From Myxococcales bacterium (GTDB taxonomy: Bacteria > Myxococcota_A > Polyangia > Haliangiales > Haliangiaceae): a DNA stretch of 64,000 nt. Under the pieces are notes generated by a model. It searched no databases. It was given only the letters and a program-made list of their open reading frames with translations, and was not told the DNA's origin. Of this stretch, positions 56,361 through 64,000 are shown one piece after another. Each line of letters begins with the position of its first letter. Within the stretch, counting starts at the first letter, position 1. The position numbers and the translations under genes were made by a program. The stretch spans positions 1-64,000 of the forward strand of contig JAQBQE010000011.1 of the NCBI GenBank assembly GCA_028287135.1, read 5' to 3'.

Positions 56361-56768
56361 TCAGCTGCTTGGCTTTGCGTCGCAATGACAATGACGCCGA
56401 ACGGTCTCGATCAGCTGCGCCGACCGGAACGGCTTGCGCAGGACGTCCGCGACGCCGGGATCGAGCACGGGCTCCTCGCGAGACCCCGTCATGACGACGG
56501 TGGGGATGGTGATGAGATCCTGATCGCGCCGCTGGGCCTGGCGGAACTCGGGCCCGTTCATCACCGGCATCTCCACATCGAGCAGGATCATCGAAGGCCG
56601 CATGGTGGCGAGCGTCTTCAGCGCCTCGCGGCCATTGCAGGCCAGGACGACAGAATATCCCGCGTGCTCCAGCAGCTCAGCGAGCGCCTCGTGCGTATCG
56701 ATGTCGTCGTCGATGATCAAGATCGAGGGTGGCGCCCCGGCAGAGGCTGGTTCGTGGACACGTTCCAT
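56361..56768 (-). CDS. Single-domain response regulator
   Basis: CheY-like receiver of 135 residues. The acidic pocket is ILIIDDDID, the phospho-accepting aspartate lies in ILLDVEMPVMNG, and the conserved threonine and lysine are in VVMTGS and LRKPF. No output domain follows. I prefer ATG 56768 (MERVHEP); GTG 56786 adds six residues. No kinase lies adjacent, so it is an orphan, perhaps linked to motility or polysaccharide genes. Confidence 0.88.
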   Translation of the reverse strand: MERVHEPASAGAPPSILIIDDDIDTHEALAELLEHAGYSVVLACNGREALKTLATMRPSMILLDVEMPVMNGPEFRQAQRRDQDLITIPTVVMTGSREEPVLDPGVADVLRKPFRSAQLIETVRRHCHCDAKPSS

Positions 56769-56896
56769 GGGCGTTACGTAGATCACAGCAGGATCAGGAC
56801 CAACTCGCGGACGGATTACACGAGCCTCTGTTGTGGTCGGCCGTACGCTATGGCGGAGGACGACGAATGGTGCTCACGCAGAGTGCGGGTCTGAGA

Positions 56897-57111
56897 TCAT
56901 CGGATCGCACTCGCGATCGCCGCTGCCCGTGCCTCGGTCCGGGCGAGCACCTTCTGCTGGGCGATGGTGTGCTCGAGGAGCGGCGCGAAGATCAGGTCGC
57001 GTCGAGCCGCGATGCCCTGCATGCTTCCATCCCCACGAGGACGCCGACGCAAACCGCCGGCTCGAGCTGTGGATCGAGCTGCGTGCAGGCAGCGCGCTCC
57101 TCGATTCGCAT
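56897..57111 (-). pseudogene. Possible small frameshifted gene
   Basis: Two adjacent minus-strand frames look coding by their high third-position GC. The first starts at ATG 57111 (MRIEERAACTQLDPQLEP) and continues to near GME. The second, about 40 residues, ends at 56897 (LLEHTIAQQKVLARTEARAA). One base shift would join them into a ~70-residue helical protein. Otherwise the second may be a separate short peptide starting at an internal ATG. No family was recognised; the rest of 56787-57221 holds nothing I can support. Confidence 0.3.
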
Positions 57112-57221
57112 GGTCCCACCCGCGCTCCGCCCGACGCTGCGGTTGTTCCCCCACGACGCGAGCCCCTTCGCCGATCAGGACGCACGGATCAAGCGGAGGT
57201 ACGTGCTGTGACGATCACCAG

Positions 57222-57818
57222 CTACGGGACGAAGATCGTGTCGCCGGGCAGCACGAAGATGTTCATGTCGGGGCGGCGACCGGAGGCGAGCAGCTCGTAG
57301 TCGAACGGGATCCGCAGCGTCTCGCGGGTCTTGGGATCCTTGCGGAGGAGAACGATCTGGTTGCGCTTCGCGAACCGGGTCGGTCCACCGGCGAGCGCGA
57401 GGGCATCGGCGACGGTGACGTACTCGGCCGAGGTGTAGACGCCGGTGCGAACGACCTCGCCCTGCACGGTGAACCGGTAGCTCCGCCACTCCTTGACCGC
57501 GACCGTGATCTCCGTGCCCTGGAGCTTCACGAAGTCCTGGAGCCGCGTCTTGATCACCGTCTTCAGGTCGGTCGGGGTCGTGCCCGCAGCCTTGAGGTCG
57601 CCGACCAGCGGCATCGTGATCGTGCCGTCGGGGCGAATCGCGGCCTCGGTGGCGAGACCTTCGTTGCCCTGTCCCCACACGTTGATCGAGATCAGATCAC
57701 CGACCCCGAGCGTGATCTCCTTGTTCCGCGGGTCCGGATACTTGGAGTAGTCGGCGTCGAGGGGGAGACCGCCACAGCCCGCGGCGAACAGGCAAACGAG
57801 CAAGGCAACCAGGCGCAT
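57222..57818 (-). CDS. Wza/Kps-like polysaccharide export lipoprotein
   Basis: Exported protein of 198 residues ending its signal in lipobox FAAGC. The Poly_export domain has ITLGVGDLISINVWGQ and AIRPDGTITMPLVGDLKAAGTTP; one SLBB-like unit follows (FTVQGEVVRTGVYTSAEYVTVADALALAGG). Proteins like this form the outer-membrane channel for capsule or exopolysaccharide. It is shorter than Wza and lacks the long C-terminal helix. It lies 72 bp downstream of the minor pilin operon on the same strand. Confidence 0.88.
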   Translation of the reverse strand: MRLVALLVCLFAAGCGGLPLDADYSKYPDPRNKEITLGVGDLISINVWGQGNEGLATEAAIRPDGTITMPLVGDLKAAGTTPTDLKTVIKTRLQDFVKLQGTEITVAVKEWRSYRFTVQGEVVRTGVYTSAEYVTVADALALAGGPTRFAKRNQIVLLRKDPKTRETLRIPFDYELLASGRRPDMNIFVLPGDTIFVP

Positions 57819-57890
57819 GGACCGCAGTGTGGCTCACGACCTCCCCCGAGGTCGATGCCAGGTCGTGAGTCTGTCGTGAGGAAAGCGGGT

Positions 57891-58460
57891 TCAGCAGCCG
57901 TCGTTCTTGTTGCCGTTGCCGTCCTCGCCGCCGATCTGGTCTCCCATGCAGGGGGCCGCACCGTTGTACAGGACCAGCTCGGACACCTCCTTCTGGGTAT
58001 CCGAGGTCCGGGCGCTGATGCACCGCGCGACGATGAAGATCTGGAGATCCTTGTCGGTGGTCGGGTCATCCGCCGCGGTGCCGTCGTCGCCGTTGTCCTT
58101 GATGTAGACGACGAAATCGTCACCCGTGATGCCATCGAGATCGTGATTCCCGATCGCCGTGTACAGCCAGGCCGGCTCGGTCGGCGGATCCGTGGCGGTC
58201 GGGGGCGAGCTGATCGCCGTGGCGAGCGTCGCCTTCCACTGGGCGTAGTTCTGCGCGACCGCCGGCCGCGCGGCCGACAGGCCAGCTTCCGCGCAGTACA
58301 GCGCCGACATCCCGCTCCGGGTCAGATCGGTCGACCGGTTCGACGCGAGCTGCAGCGACACGAGCACGGCGCCACCCGCGAGGAGTGCGGCGATGATGAT
58401 CATCGTCACCAGCATCGCGCTGCCGCGCTGACGATCACGGGATCGAGTGCGTCGGCTCAT
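57891..58460 (-). CDS. PilX-like minor pilin
   Basis: Protein of 189 residues with a short basic leader and a hydrophobic N-terminal helix (RGSAMLVTMIIIAALLAGGAVLVSL), as in PilX_N proteins. The mature C-terminal part is Asp/Gly-rich with cysteines near AAPCMGD and a terminal cysteine. Minor pilins of this type prime type IV pilus assembly with PilV, PilW and PilY1. ATG 58460 overlaps the preceding stop. The call rests on order and the N-terminal helix. Confidence 0.7.
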   Translation of the reverse strand: MSRRTRSRDRQRGSAMLVTMIIIAALLAGGAVLVSLQLASNRSTDLTRSGMSALYCAEAGLSAARPAVAQNYAQWKATLATAISSPPTATDPPTEPAWLYTAIGNHDLDGITGDDFVVYIKDNGDDGTAADDPTTDKDLQIFIVARCISARTSDTQKEVSELVLYNGAAPCMGDQIGGEDGNGNKNDGC

Positions 58461-59434
58461 TTGGAGTCCTGGATGTTGCGAATCTCGATCACCGAATCGA
58501 GAGCGCGCCGACGCCACTTGTCGAACCCGGCAGGCGCGTGATCGCCGACCAGCGGTGCCGCGAACGTCGCATTGCCCATCCGCTCCTTGGCGACCCGGGC
58601 CACCAGGGCGAGCTTGATCGAGCGCGGGACCGACGGCAACGGCCGCACCTCCTCGGTCAGCGGGTCGTTGAAGAAGTACTCGTCGAGCTGGCCATCGGCC
58701 GTCTCGGTGATCAGGCCGTCTGCATTGGTATCGATGCCGATCATCACCTGCATGTCCTCGATCCCCTCGGCGAGCGGCTCGGCCGCCTGCGGGCTCGAGG
58801 TGCCGTCCGCGTCGGGATCCATCCACAGCGTGGGGATGCCATCGAGGGGCTGGACGAAGAACCGAGCGCGGGTCGCCCGGATCACGACCGCACCTGCCGG
58901 ATACGTGAAGCCCGCGGTGCACGGGAACCCGGCGAAGTTGAGCTTGTTGGTGCCGACGGTTCCGATCTTCGCGAGGTGGCCGGTCTTGTGATCGGTGACC
59001 ACGACCATGTCTCCGTCGGAGAACCCCGTCGAATCGACGATATCGAGGGCCGTCGTTCCGTTGGCGAACACGGCGGTCGTCGACGTCACCAGCGAGCCGT
59101 AGGCGAACACCACCGTGAGCTCGTCCGGTCCGGCCGTGTCATTGGTGATGTCGAGCGTCTCGTCCGGGCACGCGGCCGAATCGAGACTGATGATCTTGCC
59201 CGACGGAACACCCGGGCTCGCGCCACGGATCGCGTCGGCGAGGAACTCCATCGCCGAGCGCGCGGCGCTCTCGGCGCCAATCGTCAGCTTCTGCTCGCGG
59301 AAGCCCGAGGCCATCGCGACCGCGACCGCGAGGACGCCCGCGATCGCAAACGAGAACAGCACGAGCGAGATCATCAGCTCGATCAGCGTGAAGCCGGCCT
59401 GTGTCGATCGCCGGCGGCGGCGTGGTCGGCTCAT
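58457..59434 (-). CDS. PilW-like minor pilin/prepilin
   Basis: Protein of 325 residues with the class III prepilin signal QAGFTLIELMISLVLFSFAIAGVLAV, cleaved before the phenylalanine by prepilin peptidase. The body is beta-rich with acidic loops such as DTNADGLITETADGQLDE and is longer than a major pilin, as PilW proteins are. Both neighbours overlap by 4 bp. It should sit at the pilus tip. Confidence 0.82.
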   Translation of the reverse strand: MSRPRRRRRSTQAGFTLIELMISLVLFSFAIAGVLAVAVAMASGFREQKLTIGAESAARSAMEFLADAIRGASPGVPSGKIISLDSAACPDETLDITNDTAGPDELTVVFAYGSLVTSTTAVFANGTTALDIVDSTGFSDGDMVVVTDHKTGHLAKIGTVGTNKLNFAGFPCTAGFTYPAGAVVIRATRARFFVQPLDGIPTLWMDPDADGTSSPQAAEPLAEGIEDMQVMIGIDTNADGLITETADGQLDEYFFNDPLTEEVRPLPSVPRSIKLALVARVAKERMGNATFAAPLVGDHAPAGFDKWRRRALDSVIEIRNIQDSK

Positions 59435-59832
59435 CGGTTCCTCCGCGATCGTAACGCGACGTTCTTGGACACGCCCTCTTCGACCCAGGTCACGGTGACG
59501 ACGACGTCGTCGTAGCTGGCCGTTCCGGCGCTGACGGAATGCGCGCGCGTGAACAGCCCGACGCCCGGATCGACGACACCCTGCTCGTTGAGGTCGACGA
59601 CCGTCGCGCTGTCGGGCACGACATTCGACAGCCGGAGCCGCTCGATCTGATCCTGCGCGAGCATCGTCGCCTCCGTCGCATGGCGACTGAACCCCGAGGC
59701 GCGCGTGTTCACGATGTAGAGCGCGATGATGCCGGTCGTCGCGATCACGGTGAGCAGCATCGCCACCATGACCTCGATCATGGTGAAGCCCGCTTGCTGC
59801 CGGAGCCGGCGCTTCACAGCGTGCGCAGCCAT
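59431..59832 (-). CDS. PilV-like minor pilin
   Basis: Protein of 133 residues with the prepilin signal QAGFTMIEVMVAMLLTVIATTGIIAL; the Glu at mature position 5 is present. The rest is short with a strand-rich end. Its start overlaps the pilY1 end by 19 bp and its stop overlaps the pilW-like gene (ATGA). It fits PilV/GspI-type minor pilins. Confidence 0.82.
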   Translation of the reverse strand: MAAHAVKRRLRQQAGFTMIEVMVAMLLTVIATTGIIALYIVNTRASGFSRHATEATMLAQDQIERLRLSNVVPDSATVVDLNEQGVVDPGVGLFTRAHSVSAGTASYDDVVVTVTWVEEGVSKNVALRSRRNR

Positions 59833-62800
59833 AGCTTCCGCGACACCCGCGCGACCGAGGTCGAGCTCACCGAGGTGCCACCCGACGTGCTGGCATTCAT
59901 CGACGTTCCGAGCTGCTCTGCGCTGTTCTTCGACACGTTGAACACGCTCGTGCCGCTGGTCGCGATCGAACTCGCACCACCGGTGACCACGACGACCGTC
60001 GCGTCGCTGCTCGATGTGAGCGCGCCTGTCTGGTTGAGGTTCACCTTCAGCACCTTGCCGGTGTCACCCGCAGCGCCACCATACCCGGTCGCATTGGGGT
60101 CAAGCGAATCCGTGGTGATGAACACCTGGCCGCCGACGACGGTCGCCTGAGAGTACGACTTGTCTCCCGCACCCAACGAGAGCTTGAACTTCAGACCCGC
60201 GGCGACTGTCGAGCTCTCGCTCAGAGGAGCGCCGCTCGTTACCTTCGGCGACAGCCGTACGGCAACCGCGCTCTGGTCAGACGCAGACCACAGCGCACCC
60301 GCCGCGAGGTCAGCGTAGCCGCCGGGGACACCGAGGGCGTACACCGGGCCACCGTCGCCGAAGATCGTCAGCGGTGCGCCGAACGGGTGCTTGTCCGTCG
60401 TGAACTGGAACAGCGGATTCGCGCCCTGGCGGCTCACGCCGGTCGCAGCATCGACCTGCCAGATATCACCGTAGATCGTGCCGAACACGACGTCGGTGAT
60501 GTTGCCGGTGCCCTGCGTGTCGACGCCAACCGCGCCACCCGGGATCGCGGTGATCGGCGGGGTGGTGAGGCCGCGTGCTGGGGCCGTGACGTTGTAGAGG
60601 TACGGCGAGCCAACCACCGGGCCGCCGGTCTTCCACACCAAAGCGCCGGTCTCGACGTTGACCGCGGTGACCACGTTGCCTGGCGCAGCGCCGGCCGCGT
60701 TGGTCTGTGCAAACGCGAGGTACTGCATCGAGCCGTTGATCGAGACGCGACCGACGTTGACGACGAGGCCCTGGCCGGGAAGGACGTACTCCCACACGAT
60801 CTTCGGAGCGGTCGGATCGGTGATGTCGAGCGCCGTCATCGACGGCTCCTGGTCCGGGGTCAGGCCGTCGCCCTTGGCGGTCTGGAACACGAGCAGGGTC
60901 CGGAAGCTCCGCGTCGTGACCGATGCGTTGCCGTCCTGGCCGAGATCGGCGAACACGTCGATGACGCGCGGCGAGCCGTCGATGCGCGCGGTGTTCTTGC
61001 GGAGGTACGGGAGCTGGGTCCGGGGAATGAAGGCCCACAGCTCGCGACCGAGCGTGTCACACGGACCCGTGAGGCTCGCGCACACGGCGTGCAACATGCC
61101 ATCGGTACCGCCGAAGTAGATCACCTTCGGGCGCGCGGTGCCGGCCACGAGGCTGCTCGGGACGGCCGCGATCGTGGAGCGATCCACGCCGCCGAGCCGC
61201 GCAACGTGGGCTCCCCCGTCCAGGACACCCGCAATGATCCGCTGCATGAACGTCGGGAAGGCGGTGTTGATGGTGCCGCCGCCGATGTTGATCGCGGCCT
61301 TGAGCGCGGCGTTGCTTGCGCTTCCAGTCTCGAACTTGACGATCGTCGGGTACAGGCCCGTTGCGGTGTGGGTAAACACGGTGCGGCAGTTACCGAGGCC
61401 AAACGAGCTCGAGCCACAGCCCGGATTGTAGCTACTCGCGGTGCTCGGCAAGGCTTCCGCCGCGTCGAACAACGTCGTCAAATTTTTGATCTTGGTGGCG
61501 TCAGGATTCCGCACGCCGATATCGCTCGTCTCGACGGCGCGCAGATGCCCGAACAGGTCGGGATACTTGAACGTGGCGACCTGGGCGTCGTTGTCGGCCG
61601 TGAACGTCGAGCCCGCCGGATTGAGCAGCTCGAACGTGCCCTGGACAACGGCCGTCTTCGGCCCGATCGAGGTGATGATCGGGCTCGAGCGCGTCACTTC
61701 TTCCGTCGTCGTGTTGATCGGGGGCTCGCCGAGGAGAAGCAGGGTCTGCAAGATGACCTTGGTGCCCGAGACCACGCCACTGACGTCGTGGCCTGCCATG
61801 TAGAGAATGTTGGCCTTGGTCGAGAGGTTGTCCTTCTGGTTACGGCTCGCGTAGTCGGCGCTGATCATCGTGCGCGCCGTGATCGGGTCCGCCAGCTTGG
61901 TCTTGTCGAGCGTGGTCACGCCCGAGATCAGCGCGAGGACGCCAGGGCGATACATGGTCGGCGTCGCGAGGAATGCATTGGGCTGGTAGTTGCGAACGGA
62001 CCCGCTCTGGTTGTTCCAGATGAAGTCGCCGGGCTGTGCGAATGCGTCGCCCGGATAACCGAAGTAGGTGCAGTCGTCACCGTTTGCCTGGAAGGCGCCG
62101 CCGGGCCGGGCCGGATCGGAACAGTTCGGCCAGTAGCCGCTCGTCGTCGGCGCCGTCGCATTCTTGTTCATGCCGTACGGCGTTGTCGTGGTGCTACTAC
62201 AGGTGGCACCGGACTTCACACAGGTCTGGAACTGGCCCACCGGATCGCCCTTCTCGGAGCCGCTCAACGAGCCGTTGGAATACGCGCCCTCGAACGCCTC
62301 GATCGAGTGGCACTCGGCCATCAGACCCGTCTGGCCATCGAGGAACTGCGAGATCTTGCTGACGGCACTCGCCTCCGCCGCGGTCGGCGCCGGAGAACCG
62401 GTCTGGATCGTCTCCCAGTGTGGGGTCCAGATCATCTTATAGTTGGTGTCGAGCTTGCCGGACGTGATGTCGGCGATGTCGAACGTGTCGTAGATCTGGC
62501 CACGCACACCGCCGGCCGGACACTTGGCCGGGTTGGTCGCATTGAGCCCGCCCGGGGGACAGCCGCCGGCTCCGGGGAACTCGAGACCGGCGTTGCGGAG
62601 ATAGACCTGGAGGATGCCGTCGGAGACCTTCCGGGTGACGGTGACACCCGCTCGGGTGACGTCGCCGTTGCCCGAGCTCGCGAGGGTGGTGAGCGCACCC
62701 GTGTTGATCGTGATCGTTCGTGCGTCGGGGATCGAGGCAACGGTCCAGTTGGCGTTGTAACCGCCCACATCGACGTCAGCGACCGTGATCGAGTCGCCGA

Positions 62801-64000
62801 CGTTGAGCAAGTGGTTGGCGCTGGTCTTCACCGTGATCACGCCGGTGGCGGTCACCTTGAACGCGCCGACCCTGGTCACCGTGCCGCCACCGGAGGTCGC
62901 GACGACGGTGGCGCTTCCCGTGTTGATCGTGAACGTCGTGGTCGACGGCGTCGACGCGACGACGCCCGCGGCGTTACCAGCGCCCGTGTTGTAGGCGGTG
63001 TTGGTGACGCCCGCGATCACGACGAAGTCGCCCACCGCAAACCCGTGGCTCCTCGTCGTCTTGATCGTGACGACCGCGCCGCTCTTCCGGGCACCGTTGT
63101 TGCCGGTGGTCTCGATGTTCTTCGTCGAGGTGCTCTGGATGTTGGTCGTGACAGCTCCGGAAGTCGTCGCGAGGAGCGCGACGCGCGGCGGCGCAGAGGT
63201 GAACTCCTTCGCCGCCGGTGCGGTGAACACCACGGCCGCGCGATGAACATTGACGTAACCACCTACGGTGGTACCGAACGCACAGGTGGCTTCGGAGCCG
63301 GTGCGGAACGGCGTGAAGTCGACGTTGTTGTTGGCCGAATCCTTCGCGAACAGAATGCCGGAGGCGAGCTGGCTGCCCGAGAGCAGCTTCATGAACAGCG
63401 GAGCATCGGTTGCGTCGATGATGAACGGACCACCGAGGTAGCGAACGGTCCGCGCACCGGCAGCGAAATCGACCGTCCGCGACGAGAAGCGCGGGAACAC
63501 GTCGACCTCCGCCGAGGTGTTTCGCGTGACGACGTTGGTGTCGGTCGTCACGCTCGGCGGGTTCGTCGTGTTGTTGACGAGCTTGACCGGCGTCATGCTC
63601 GAGCTCGTGATCTCGAAGTCACAGCCGTCGTTCCAGTTCGGATCGGTGTGCACCGGTGCCGCAACGCCGGTGTACGCCGGTCCGGCGTCGAGGTTGGTCG
63701 GTGTACACCGGTTCGGCGACATCTTCGACGACTTGACGCTGTAGTAGATCTCGATCTTGCACGTCTTGCCGAACGGCAGCGTCGGACAGATCGTGGCCTT
63801 GTTGGCCTCGAGGTAGGCGTTCGCTCGCAGCACGTTGTAGACGAGTCCGTACGACGCGACGGCTCCGCACTCGCTCTGATAGGCGGCGGACGTGGGGATG
63901 ATCAACGAACCGATGTTGAACGTCTTGTCTGCGTGCGCAGGTGCGCCGAGGCCGACGAGCATTCCGGTCACCAGCAACGTCGTCCGGAGGAAATCCCGCA
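59814..64000 (-). CDS. PilY1-like pilus tip adhesin (5' end cut by window)
   Basis: At least 1387 residues; the frame stays open to the window edge, where the last codons read RDFLRTTLL, so the signal peptide ending in GAPAHA is only partly present and the true start lies beyond. The N-terminal ~290 residues are beta-rich. Two similar ~75-residue units follow near 297-371 and 372-445, sharing patterns such as HGFAVGDFVVIAGV/HLLNVGDSITVADV and FTINTG/ITINTG. The C-terminal PilC/PilY1 beta-propeller includes FGGTDGMLHAVCA and VFGTIYGDIWQVDA. It is first in an operon with pilV, pilW and pilX homologues and likely promotes adhesion and pilus assembly. Confidence 0.88.
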   Translation of the reverse strand, partial: RDFLRTTLLVTGMLVGLGAPAHADKTFNIGSLIIPTSAAYQSECGAVASYGLVYNVLRANAYLEANKATICPTLPFGKTCKIEIYYSVKSSKMSPNRCTPTNLDAGPAYTGVAAPVHTDPNWNDGCDFEITSSSMTPVKLVNNTTNPPSVTTDTNVVTRNTSAEVDVFPRFSSRTVDFAAGARTVRYLGGPFIIDATDAPLFMKLLSGSQLASGILFAKDSANNNVDFTPFRTGSEATCAFGTTVGGYVNVHRAAVVFTAPAAKEFTSAPPRVALLATTSGAVTTNIQSTSTKNIETTGNNGARKSGAVVTIKTTRSHGFAVGDFVVIAGVTNTAYNTGAGNAAGVVASTPSTTTFTINTGSATVVATSGGGTVTRVGAFKVTATGVITVKTSANHLLNVGDSITVADVDVGGYNANWTVASIPDARTITINTGALTTLASSGNGDVTRAGVTVTRKVSDGILQVYLRNAGLEFPGAGGCPPGGLNATNPAKCPAGGVRGQIYDTFDIADITSGKLDTNYKMIWTPHWETIQTGSPAPTAAEASAVSKISQFLDGQTGLMAECHSIEAFEGAYSNGSLSGSEKGDPVGQFQTCVKSGATCSSTTTTPYGMNKNATAPTTSGYWPNCSDPARPGGAFQANGDDCTYFGYPGDAFAQPGDFIWNNQSGSVRNYQPNAFLATPTMYRPGVLALISGVTTLDKTKLADPITARTMISADYASRNQKDNLSTKANILYMAGHDVSGVVSGTKVILQTLLLLGEPPINTTTEEVTRSSPIITSIGPKTAVVQGTFELLNPAGSTFTADNDAQVATFKYPDLFGHLRAVETSDIGVRNPDATKIKNLTTLFDAAEALPSTASSYNPGCGSSSFGLGNCRTVFTHTATGLYPTIVKFETGSASNAALKAAINIGGGTINTAFPTFMQRIIAGVLDGGAHVARLGGVDRSTIAAVPSSLVAGTARPKVIYFGGTDGMLHAVCASLTGPCDTLGRELWAFIPRTQLPYLRKNTARIDGSPRVIDVFADLGQDGNASVTTRSFRTLLVFQTAKGDGLTPDQEPSMTALDITDPTAPKIVWEYVLPGQGLVVNVGRVSINGSMQYLAFAQTNAAGAAPGNVVTAVNVETGALVWKTGGPVVGSPYLYNVTAPARGLTTPPITAIPGGAVGVDTQGTGNITDVVFGTIYGDIWQVDAATGVSRQGANPLFQFTTDKHPFGAPLTIFGDGGPVYALGVPGGYADLAAGALWSASDQSAVAVRLSPKVTSGAPLSESSTVAAGLKFKLSLGAGDKSYSQATVVGGQVFITTDSLDPNATGYGGAAGDTGKVLKVNLNQTGALTSSSDATVVVVTGGASSIATSGTSVFNVSKNSAEQLGTSMNASTSGGTSVSSTSVARVSRKLWLRTL

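Overview
The window is a high-GC bacterial chromosome segment with dense genes, frequent 4-bp ATGA/GTGA overlaps and very high third-position GC. Gene content suggests a myxobacterium-like member of the Myxococcota: Ser/Thr kinases including one with a zinc-ribbon N-terminus, many Tat and lipoprotein signal peptides, an ECF sigma factor/FecR-type pair, a DUF4159/VWA membrane operon, and a PilY1/minor-pilin operon. The taxonomic call is inference from gene content only. No phage, insertion sequence or CRISPR array was seen.

Region by region. 0.3-3.4 kb: an XPB-type helicase overlapping a Bax1/DUF790 nuclease, followed by a RelE/ParE-type toxin-antitoxin pair and a short 7/8-bp repeat tract. 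3.5-8 kb: ExbB/ExbD proton channel subunits and a large PHP-domain lipoprotein. 8-17.4 kb: YggX, a PLP enzyme, an anti-sigma-like membrane protein, a dienoyl-CoA-reductase-like SDR with a PLD-like protein, ECF sigma factor plus FecR-like partner, a methyltransferase, and a Tat-exported FMN hydroxyacid dehydrogenase carrying a CxxCH motif. 17.4-26.7 kb: a porin-like protein, RarD, then an exported PhnZ/TmpB-like HD-domain protein next to an exported Rieske protein, a PilZ-like protein, RNase PH, RdgB, an erythromycin-esterase homologue, an HtrA lipoprotein and tRNA-His. 26.9-30.4 kb: cysteine synthase, DMT transporter, DUF2238-like membrane protein, class D beta-lactamase.

30.4-38 kb is a urate catabolism locus on the minus strand. 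PuuD (urate oxidation), UraH (HIU hydrolysis), an allantoicase-OHCU decarboxylase fusion, allantoinase and a citrate-lyase-like aldolase together convert urate to ureidoglycolate plus urea. A Ser/Thr kinase sits inside the locus. 38.6-44.4 kb is an RND efflux operon headed by a PepSY-like protein. A divergent response-regulator remnant appears to be fused in frame to the tail of a lost histidine kinase.

44.8-48.7 kb: HAD phosphatase, aldo/keto reductase, methyltransferase, outer-membrane protein and a kinase cut off in mid-domain. 48.9-54.6 kb is a four-gene operon (DUF4159, VWA/amidotransferase-like membrane protein and two uncharacterised proteins). 55-64 kb: nucleotidyltransferase, response regulator, polysaccharide export lipoprotein, and a pilY1-pilV-pilW-pilX operon whose first gene runs off the window end.
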